Made by a program: the position numbers and the translations under genes. Positions 53,406 through 61,691 of a stretch of DNA of 61,691 nt are shown here, in pieces. Numbering within the stretch: the first letter of the stretch is position 1; every line of letters starts with the position of its first letter. Below the pieces are notes generated by a model. It searched no databases and had not been told where the DNA came from. It worked only from the letters and a program-made list of their open reading frames with translations. Where the stretch lies: assembly GCA_015680685.1 (NCBI GenBank), contig MNCI01000563.1, positions 154,073 to 215,763 of the forward strand. Direction: 5' to 3'. This DNA comes from Gnetum montanum (taxonomy: Eukaryota > Streptophyta > Gnetopsida > Gnetales > Gnetaceae).

Positions 53406-55873
53406 GTTTGACAAAGAAAAGTGGAAGGTATCTTCATGGGCTAAAATAGAGGGGCTATGTTCTTTAAGGATGTCAATAATTTTGGTGAATTGGTCATGTC
53501 TATTATTAATGAAAGACTAATGAAATTCTCCATTGCCCCCTACTGAACTAATCCTTTACATATGTCCTTAGACCTTGATGCAATAGAGTGACTGCTTCAA
53601 AAAAAATTCCCTAATCATTTTTTAATGAGTTTTCCTACTATAAGACCTTCGATTGGAATGTCTACTTCCCTAAGTTTCTAATGTCCAAGAGATTGAAGGA
53701 AAGTCCATTCTCTCCTAATGGTTTTCTGTATCTCTAAGCTCTAGCTGGGCAAGTCCACATATTAAGATAGCACATCTGAAGGAAATTGACCCAAGGCTTT
53801 TCTGCCTCGAACCAAAACTTCCAAGCTATCTTAGAGGTTAGAATGCAAGCCTACCTCTTAAAATCTCAAAGCCCACAACCACCTGCATGAATTGAGATAA
53901 CCAACTTATCCTAAGCAATTAAATGAAATCAGTGATGCTCCTCCCAACCAGACCAAAGAAAATTCCTCATAATCTAATTGACTTATGATACAAATTGGGC
54001 TAGGGAATTAAAAACTAGTGCAGTATAAATGGGAGTGCTTGAGAGAAAAAATTTAGCTAGAGTCAACTTACCTATAAAAGACAAAAACATACCTCTCTAA
54101 AAGGCTAAATTATTTTGCATTTTTTCAACACTCCCTCTCAACTATTAGCTAATTTCCTTACATAGAACAAAGGTTGCCCTAGATAGGTAGTTGGTAGTGA
54201 GCCAACAATACATCCAAAAATATGTCTGATATCATCAAATCCATCTGTTTGGCACTGCATATGGAAACACTCTATCTTGTTCCAATTAACTTCAATCCCT
54301 ATTGATTGACAAAATACATCCAATGTCTACATCACCTTTCTAGCCTCATGAACAGATGTTGAGAAAAAAATCATCATGTCATCTACATTCCAAAGAATAT
54401 GAAAGTCCTAAGAAAATGGGAATGTGACATTCAAATTTCTGATCCATCTTTAGAGGTTATCGACAACAATAGCAAAGAGATATGGTGATAAAGGGTCACC
54501 TTGCCAAAGGTCCCACCTTGAGCAAAATTGCTAAGATATCTATTCATTCAAGGAAACTTGAAATCTAACTATAGAAAGCATGAACCTGATTATCTTACAA
54601 AACTCCCTACAAAACCCCAACTCCTTCAACGTGAAAAGTAAAGCATCCTAGTCCATATTATCATATGTTTTTGATAAATCAAGTTTGATAAAGAAAATAT
54701 CCTATTTCTAAATGTAGGCCCAATGCAAAGCCTCATTTGCTACAATGACACTATTAATAATGTTCCTCTCAATGATGAATCCCAATTGATCTACCTCTAT
54801 GATATTGGGTAGCAAGGACTTCAAGTAGTTCACAAAAATCTTGGAAAAATATATTGTAATAACTGATAGGTTTGTAATCCCCTAGGGATTGCACCTCCCC
54901 ATTCTAGGGTAGTAAGATAATAAAGGTATTATTCTAAGCTTTCGAAAAAGTACCATACTTGAATCTTACTTGAGAAAGATCCTCAAAATCCCTTTAATGA
55001 CATCCTATTAAGCTTTGATGCATTCAAAGTTCTAGCTATTCAACCCAGGTGTCTTATAATTTGGTACCTCAACCACTACTAGACAAATCTCCTCTCTAGA
55101 GAGTCTTCCTTGTAAAAACTCATTATCAATAGGCGAAACCAAGTAGAGAATTATACCTTCCAATAATTTAGTATTAACCCTCTCATTCTTATGATACAAG
55201 TTACAAAAATAGACAACTACAACCTAGAGATTCTCTTGAACATCTTGGAAGAATTTCATAAATGACCTCTTTTGATTTCTCCTATGTGCAATCATATGGA
55301 AGTAGGCAGAATTTTGATCTTCTTGCTTTAGTCACCTCTCCTTTGAGCATTGTTTCTAGTAGACCTCCTCCTCATGGCCAACATTCTCACTTGTTTCTCT
55401 GTTGTATCTATAGCTTGCATAATGAAGTCCCACTCTAGTAACAAATCTACCTATCCCTAGATCTAGTCCACCTTATCAAGAGAAACTTGTGTTGCTAGGA
55501 GCCATGTTTGCCTCTACTATTGATAGCAAAATTATTAAAACATCACAAGCTTTTTGAACACTCCATGAGACTTAGGACTAACCCCCTCCATGTCCCAAAT
55601 CTAAACTAGCTCAAGCTAAAAGCATTCCTAAGAAAGTGATACATTCTCAAATTTAAAAGCTGATTGATGAGAAATCCTATTTCCCAACTAGTTATAAAGG
55701 ATGGGTTTGTGATCTAAAAAAACCCATGGCAAGGCCTTACTAATTGGATGGTGAGAAATCCAACATGACCTAGGAAGAAAGAACCCTAAGCAATCCAAGA
55801 TAAGAGATTATCTACTTCTTCTTAGGTGTTTTTCATTTCAAAGTGAACAATAGAGAAGAACCCTAAGCTCCAC
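53406..55873 (-). mobile_element. L1-type LINE, ORF2 reverse transcriptase, degenerate
   Basis: On the minus strand, with frame changes: IFFIKLDLSKTYDNMD (54690-54650), LKELGFCREFCKIIRFMLSI, QGDPLSPYLFAIVVDNL, then WNVDDMMIFF (54393-54361), where the second and third residues correspond to F-A and the two Asp are kept. SIGIEVNWNKIECFHMQCQ and LPTTYLGQPLFYVRKLANS (54323-54138) and IMRNFLWSGWEEHH near 53940 follow. This is the order of plant L1 LINE ORF2. The RT N-terminal part lies at about 55100-54700; the endonuclease is not visible. The right part meets element F. Element E appears to have inserted at its 3' side. Confidence 0.8.
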
Positions 55874-55881
55874 TGATGGGA

Positions 55882-55938
55882 TGCGATATCGCATGCACCA
55901 CGTCGTCCCGTGAGATATCGCGTACACGATATCGCGGT
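55882..55938. repeat. U3 GATATCGC palindrome array (element F, 5' LTR)
   Basis: TGCGATATCGCA, GAGATATCGCG and ACGATATCGCG in 57 bp. Confidence 0.85.
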
Positions 55939-55950
55939 CCACTACCAAAT

Positions 55951-55960
55951 CTATAAATAA
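55951..55960 (+). promoter_or_regulatory. LTR TATA box (element F)
   Basis: CTATAAATAAGAGGCGGCAC context, conserved in the 3' LTR at 61553. Confidence 0.6.
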
Positions 55961-56632
55961 GAGGCGGCACTTCTCTCATTTCTCATCCTAGGCTTAAAGT
56001 AGAGAAACTCTAGCAATTTGATCACTCCAGAGATAGAATATTTTCCATGTGCAAGCAGTAGGAGTCCCCAAGTGAACGAATCTTTATTCGAGCAGCTTTG
56101 TACCTGAATGCAAGTTGTGTACGGCAATAAAGACGAGCTTTGTGGATAAACCTTGTAGTGCATGGAATAGGTTTATTACTTGTTATTTATTACATGTTAT
56201 TTATTACCTGCATTAGTGCGACATGAGTACGACTTGATTACGAGCATTGACGAATGTGTATGGCTAATCAAGAAATCAACTGCTCATCGCGATTAGTCTC
56301 TCTCACCCTAAACTCCTAGAATACGGGATGAGTACGACTTGATTATGAGCATCTACAGTTGTGTACGGCTAGTCAAGGAATCGACTTCTCATCACATTTA
56401 GGCTAGTTAAGTACCTCAATACGATCACTTCGAGCACGTGCGTTACGTGTGGTAATCCCAGTAACGATTAGCATTTGGTAGCCACAGTTGCATAGTTCAG
56501 GGTGTGTACGATAAGTGGGAATGGATGCTGACACTAGTTAATTTAGACTTAGTCCTTAGTTAGAGTTAGTTAGCTTTCTCAACCCTTCGCTCTTAGCATA
56601 GGAGAAAAACCATAAAAGACCATGAAAATCAT

Positions 56633-56633
56633 N
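56633..56633. other. Single-N join, LTR end and primer site missing
   Basis: Compared with E, roughly 250-300 bases (U5 end, primer site, start of leader) are absent here. Confidence 0.7.
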
Positions 56634-58080
56634 GTGAGCCTTAACGAAACTTCATGTTAATCAAAAAAAATTATATAACGGTGAAATTAGCACACCGATA
56701 AAAATGCCTTCTTCTCATAAGAGAAACTCACCACCTAAGGACCATACACGAGACAGTCGGCAACATAAAACACATAACCCAAATCAGCCAAGTCCTAAAC
56801 AATATAAGATGACATATACTCATCCCGATGAGTATATTCCTAACTTTACTTTTATTCTCCATCAAGACGAATAGCTGCGATGGAGAGATTTGCAAGGTAA
56901 CAGCATGTTACCCCCAGATCAATTAATCTCTCACATGCTTTTCCATGCCTTGTGATAGATTGGCATGCAAGAACTTTTTGTTGAATACATTGCGGAAGAT
57001 TTTGACATGAGGGATTATTATCCCACAGATGCCCAACGTATGAGAGACTTAAGGCAGGAGAGTCAACATGCACTTTTGAAGGGCAAGGTCCCGCACATCC
57101 TTAGCGAAATAGGAGATGAGGAACCCGTTATCACAGGTTCTTTAGCAAATGATGTTCCCCCTCCTAATGATGATGAGGAGGTTGGGTATCAGAACCTACG
57201 ATCAACGATACATAACCATGGTTATGATGCCCGTGAACACCAACTGTTCACAGAGGGAACAACCACTCATGCTAAGGATGAGCACTTTGATCGTCACCAT
57301 GATCGGGGCCGTAGCAGCCGAAGAGAAGGCAAGAAACATCATCATGATGATGGTTCCCCTTCTTCTTCCCCTTCTTCACATCACTCACCCTCTCTTTCCA
57401 CATCTGGGTGCAACCACCATGAACATATAGGTGAGGATAAAAGTAAGAAGAACGAAATACCTCGACGGGAAAGTCAAGAGAGAGGACAAGGGCAAGGATG
57501 TGGGGAGAGTAGGGAACAACGTAGACATCACAGGCATCATGAAAAAGATGATCATGACAAGCCCCTACTCGCAACCCAAAGTATTCCTGACATAACAGAG
57601 GTAGTTAGGATTCCCACAAGGCATTTAAAAGATAGTCGAATCAGGCATTTAGACATGAACAATATCTCATGATTTGAAGGGGGATACAATGCTGATCCAC
57701 AAAATTATTTACAGGCATTCCATGATGCTTGTGCCTTGTAAAATATAGATAGTGAGTGGCAGAAACTTAAGTTGTTTCCAAGGACACTCACTAAAGAAGC
57801 ATAGAGCTAGTACTAATCCTTAGAATTGGAAACCATCAGGAGGTGGAGTACGATGTTAGAACTGTTCAACGAGAAGTATCAAACATACTCCAGAGTGTCC
57901 AATTTGCGTAATCAGATCCAAGGCTAGAAACAAGGTACATATGAACCCTTGGATGCTACCATGGCCCGCTATTACACATTGTTACATCGTTGCCTAGGCC
58001 ATGGGTACGCTCAGCGGGATCAACTTCGCCACATCATGGATGGGCTAAGGAATGAAACTAGAAGAACCCTTGGGACTTAT

Positions 58081-58081
58081 N
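58081..58081. other. Single-N join inside gag
   Basis: The reading passes from the end of the capsid block straight to a segment that in E lies further downstream. Confidence 0.7.
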
Positions 58082-58300
58082 CCTAAGGAGGAACGAAGTA
58101 GTGACAAAGGTAAGACAAAGCGGAGAAATTCAAGCCTTGCACATAACAAGGGTAAGGGGAAAATTCTTATCTCTGATGAGGCTGCAGACTCTGACACAGA
58201 CGATGACGGTGGATGTGAGATCTGCCATTATGACCATCCTAAGGGATGTTGCCCCATTATCTCACATCTACAAGAGTCTGGGATGTATGCACTAAATCCA

Positions 58301-58301
58301 N
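58301..58301. other. Single-N join inside gag
   Basis: After the N the reading returns to QEEGELRKRESTEEY, which in E precedes the segment at 58082-58300. Confidence 0.7.
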
Positions 58302-58756
58302 CGCAAGAAGAGGGTGAACTACGTAAAAGGGAAAGTACAGAAGAGTACAACCGCAATCCCTCCCTTTGAAGGAAGGGAGTGAAATTTTGTGATGAAGAGG
58401 ATGAGTCACCACTCGAAGAGTTGGTGAATCGAAAAATCCTTATGGTTATTATGTGCAGTAGCTGGTTTCTCCAGGTGACTCTATGAGTCACACAACCCCC
58501 AACCGTCACTACCAAGTTCGGGAGTACTTTAGGATGACTCCTTCTCCTCCGGGAGACATCTCACACTCATCCCATCCTTCAAATCCATCCGCACCTCTTC
58601 CACTTGTAGTTCCCACAACACCTCCTGTTCCAACAATGCAAGGGGAACTTCCTCCTCAACCACAGCAACGTCACGCTGCGAGAGCTATAAATATTCAACC
58701 TACTACTGGTTCTGACAACTGTAAAAAGAAAAGACCTTTCTTTAGAACTAGAAGCC

Positions 58757-58757
58757 N
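58757..58757. other. Single-N join with missing sequence
   Basis: About 140-150 bases found in E between KKRPFFSTNSP and DLGSPLIYL are absent. Confidence 0.65.
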
Positions 58758-59340
58758 TAGGAAACTAACTGACCCTGGGAGTCCCTTAATCTATTTATAG
58801 ATCACCGAAAATAAACCACATAGGGCTCTTCTTAACTCAGGTTCTGGAGTCAACTTAATTTCACAAGAGATGTATCACGCCTAGAACCTGCCCCAACTTA
58901 AGAAGAGCAACATTCAACTAGAGCTAATAGACCAGTCCATCACCATTCCCTTGGGATTGGTGGAGGACATCATTACCACTATGTGTGGTTGGTCTTACCC
59001 AACTGATTTTCTAGTGATTGAAGTGAACAATAACGAAGGGGACTTCCCAATTATAATGGGAAGGGCATTGCTAAGCACAGTAGACGCATGCCTTAGGATC
59101 CGCGATCTTTCCTTAGAAATCTCTAAGATAAAAATATTTGGAAAGATCGAGAAGAGGAAATTTTCATGCATCACATACAGTGATTCATTGAGTGATGACA
59201 TGGAGGAAATGCCTCCATGTAACAAGTGTGCCCTTGAAACTTTGAAACAAAGATGTCTATATGTAACAACCACACAAGAAGTAGTAGACACCCCGTGGTT
59301 GACAGCTACTAGAGGGAGTAGAAAAGTATGCATGGAATGA
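58758..59340 (+). pseudogene. Aspartic protease, degenerate (element F)
   Basis: After a TAG the frame reads RALLNSGSGVNLIS, where E has ALLDSG, so the catalytic Asp is Asn (58834-58836). QLKKSNIQLELIDQSITIPL, GLVEDIITTMCGWSYPTDFL, DFPIIMGRALLSTVDACLRI and RDLSLEISKIKIFGKIEKRK follow. It ends at 59340, then the spacer begins. No pol domains follow. Confidence 0.8.
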
Positions 59341-61441
59341 ACTGAGGAAACCCATGCCAACAACGAAGGCATAGACACATTGGAATATGAGCATTGCCAA
59401 CTTCCATCCCTCAATCTAAGATCATCAATTGGGAGAAGTTGGGATCTTTTATGAAATTCAAACAGATGTTCATTATTTCGGATCTCTCCCTTACAACTCA
59501 GTCATGGGGAAGATGGCCACCTATGCTAATCATATGGGACCCTCAGTTCTTTTTAATTTTTGTTTTAAACATTTTTTTTTTTTACACATTTTTGTTTAAC
59601 ACATTTTTGTTTTACAACGTTTTTGTTTTACATATTTTTGTTTTACAACTTTCTTTAACTTTTCTAATTTTTATTTTACACCATCGTTATACTTTTTCCA
59701 TTTTGTGTGTGTGTGTGTTCCACCATGTAAGTTTTTCCCATAATAAGTGTTTGGAATGATGGTATGAACTATTTTCATATTGATTGCTAATGTTTGATTT
59801 TTACCTTTAAGTTACAATGTTGATACTAAGGTATGTTTCTTTTGATATGGCAGGCAATGAGATCACTTCATCCATCCATCCATCAATTTCTATGGTTTCT
59901 CTCGGCTTGGAAATGTATAGTCCCCTTCTTAATAAGAACTTAAACGAATCGGTGACTGGGCATTTCTCAAGGATTGAAAAGGGTGTAACTTCAAGGGAAC
60001 TTGATGCTTTTGTGTTGGTCATTCTCTTGGGTGCTTGAATGTTTCTTCTTGAGTTTTCTTGCCATTACGATGTTACTCAATTATTGAAAGCTGAGACAAT
60101 AAAATTAATCAAGTCTTTGCATCGTGTGGTTCTCATGCATAAAAACACAAAACACAAAAAGCAAAAAAAAAAAGTGAGAATTCAAAGCACACCCCTTAGA
60201 CGAATAAGCTTGGGCTTCAAACACTGGTTATGGAACCAAAAGTGTTCTCTCTAACTAAGGCCCATGTCACTTCCCATTCTTTCATTTGTTTCGTCAGAAT
60301 GGTGGTAGCTCTTTGGAGATCCACCTTTGTTATCCAAGTGGATGGTTCAGTTGAATGCATTGATGCAAAGTTACTGGAAGTGGTTGGTTTGAGGCCGGAG
60401 TTGGAATGAGACTTGCCAAGTCATATTAATCATGCAACAAACAAGGGGCTGTACACCACCTTGTTCTTAATATTTCATTTCATTTTCTTCTCTCCATCCT
60501 TCTCTCCATTGTTCACCTCATTGCCGGTTGTATCATTAGTGTATATATTTTGGTCAATGCATTATTTTCTTTTTGGTAAATTCTTGCAATTAAGACTGTA
60601 ACTCTTGTTCCAAATGACATTCTCAAGGCCTACAGACTCTTTGAATGTGGGTTTGTTAGGGCACTAAGGGCATGAGCCTGCTTTGGGAAGGACCCACTGA
60701 CATTCCTATTTGGAGCATTCGTTAACTTCTTTTCCCTAACATTTTGCAATTAATTTTATTTTGTTCATTACCATATTTACATCCATTTCATCGATGCCTT
60801 AGTTGTCCCTTTTTATCTATCTTTCTTACTCCTTTTCCTTCTCCATTTTAATGCTACCGGAGGTTCGCGATCAGTCATGGGGGTACGGGGCCTGATTTTT
60901 TCGATTTTCTCCTAGCCCCGAAAATTTTTGATTTTCTTCCTAACCCCTACACCTTTGGTAGTCATCATTAATATATTCCCAGATCCATATCAGCCATACC
61001 ACAACCTAGCCAATGGACCTACACCGAAGCAAGGTATTAATTACATGATGATTCAATTATCCTTGCTAATATACGATTGTGCTGTGTGTGCAAATGGCAA
61101 ACATACAACAACGGATTGGATCTAGAGTAAACACTTGGAATGGAGCAGCGTTGAAGCAGCTATACAAGGAGCAAGATCGATGGTGTGCGTATCGATGGAC
61201 AACGAAGGCGCAATCTTGGCATTGGCAGCAGCAACACTTCTTTCTCTCTCTCTTTCTCAGCTGCCAACTAAGGCCTGATGTCATTATAATAAGGTGTTCA
61301 CCCTTGTTGTCATGAACACCAATTTTTTCAGGTCTTGTAATAATGATCCATTCACATGTCATCCCATTAGTTCCATTCCCCTCAATAATTCCATACCTTC
61401 CTGATATTATTGTAAGGAACTCGAGGACGAGTTTTCATTCA
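59341..61441 (+). other. Element F 3' spacer with pol deletion junction
   Basis: 59400-59460 still aligns with the protease-RT linker of E (TCAATTGGGAGAAGTTGG), then about 59463 onward aligns with the post-integrase spacer (ATTATTTCGGATCTC). T-rich and non-coding, with a TG microsatellite at 59705-59719. Confidence 0.65.
60874..60885 (+). promoter_or_regulatory. Second PPT-like motif (element F)
   Basis: GTCATGGGGGTA, identical to the true PPT 568 bp downstream. Confidence 0.5.
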
Positions 61442-61453
61442 GTCATGGGGGTA
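61442..61453 (+). promoter_or_regulatory. Polypurine tract (element F)
   Basis: GTCATGGGGGTA, directly before TGATGGG of the 3' LTR. Confidence 0.88.
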
Positions 61454-61691
61454 TGATGGGACACGATATCACATGCACCGCGATATCGCGTATGCGATAT
61501 CACGTCGTTCCATGCGATATCGAGTACGCGATATCACGGTCCGTCACCAAATCTATAAATAAGAGGCGGCACTCCCCTCATTTCTCATCCTAGGCTTAAA
61601 GCAGGGAAACTCTGGCAGTTTGATCACTCCAGAGATAGAATATTTTCCATGTGCCCACAGTAGGAGTCCCTAAGTGAACGGATCTTTATTC
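61454..61691 (+). repeat. 3' LTR of element F (partial)
   Basis: TGATGGGACACGATATCAC start, five GATATC palindromes to 61540, TATA box at 61553-61560; cut by the window end. Confidence 0.88.

Larger units (their letters stand above)
55874..56632 (+). repeat. 5' LTR of element F (3' end missing)
   Basis: TGATGGGATGCGATATCGC start, TATA box CTATAAATAA at 55951-55960, polyadenylation signal AATAAA at 56126-56131. The last part and the primer site are missing at the N (56633). Confidence 0.88.
56712..58756 (+). pseudogene. Gag, degenerate and mis-assembled (element F)
   Basis: Met at 56712 (MPSSHKRNSPPKDHTRDSRQ) then DEYIPNFTFILHQDE. After a few stops there is a 235-residue frame (56965-57672) that starts MQELFVEYIAEDFDMRDYYP and holds an H/R/D-rich region (GRSSRREGKKHHHDDGS). 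The capsid block at 57770-58070 includes LFNEKYQTYSRVSNL and TMARYYTLLHRCLGHGYA. A nucleocapsid-like motif CEICHYDHPKGCCPIISHLQ lies at 58213-58272. N at 58081 and 58301 bound a segment that is out of order relative to E. Confidence 0.78.
55874..61691 (+). mobile_element. Element F: Athila-like element lacking RT, RNase H and integrase (runs off the window)
   Basis: 5' LTR (55874-56632, its end lost at an N), gag (56712-58756), protease (58758-59340), spacer, PPT (61442-61453) and the start of the 3' LTR (61454 on) are on the plus strand. After protease the reading passes in about 120 bases into the spacer that follows integrase in E, so about 3 kb of pol is deleted. The family is the same as E. 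The right-hand target duplication lies outside the window. Confidence 0.88.

Noticed and set aside
59394-59759. 121-residue Phe-rich plus frame
   Set aside because: Crosses the pol deletion junction of element F into T-rich spacer; the hydrophobic part is low complexity.

Overview
This window looks like intergenic nuclear DNA of a seed plant with a large, repeat-rich genome. I find no intact host gene. Nearly everything I can assign is a decayed retrotransposon, and the main exception is a decayed piece of plastid DNA. The plant assignment rests on four things: Ty3/gypsy elements primed by tRNA-Asp with an ORF after integrase (Athila-like), L1-type and RTE-type LINEs of plant style, a nuclear copy of a plastid rRNA operon (rrn23, rrn4.5, rrn5, trnR-ACG), and heavy C-to-T / G-to-A decay. 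I cannot name the species.

Layout. Element A (+, 241-2049) is a deleted Athila-like element ending in an LTR. Remains of a second gypsy family, element C (-, 2657-8713), hold protease, gag, a primer binding site and a palindrome-rich LTR. Element B (-, 8714-21420) is a full-length Athila-like element, 12.7 kb, with target duplication CATGG, inserted into the sequence next to C. The plastid-derived segment lies at 22621-24264 and may run further right. An RTE-type LINE (+, pieces from 25330 to 30060) is broken by a solo LTR (-, 25824-26750, target duplication TTGGT) and by an unidentified 1.93 kb insertion (27282-29214), and is followed by an inverted copy of its own tail. Element D (+, 30821-40082) belongs to C's family. 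It has 2.1 kb LTRs and encodes only gag and protease. Next come an Athila-like gag fragment (G, +, 40087-41743), an unexplained short coding-like ORF and an LTR fragment. Element E (-, 43417-53400) is full-length, with target duplication CTATA, and sits beside an L1-type LINE (-, 53406-55873). Element F (+, 55874 to the window end) is an Athila-like element that has lost RT, RNase H and integrase.

How it works together. All coding regions carry stop codons or frameshifts. Several catalytic residues are also lost: RT D to N in B, integrase E to K in E, protease D to N in F, and LINE DD to NN. The locus is therefore best read as nested, inactive retroelements, two of them (D, F) in a gag-protease-only form. 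The most unusual signals are in the regulatory DNA. Each element's LTR start carries an array of short palindromes, and the palindrome sequence differs between elements. D carries one ~30-bp repeat both inside gag and downstream of protease. Three Athila-like elements keep a second polypurine-tract-like motif about 570 bp before the real one.

Quality warning. Several single-N joins are assembly scars. Three are flanked by 53-54-bp unmerged duplicates (1191, 43516, 49887), and in element F (58081-58757) gag segments appear in the wrong order. Conclusions that cross these points need care.
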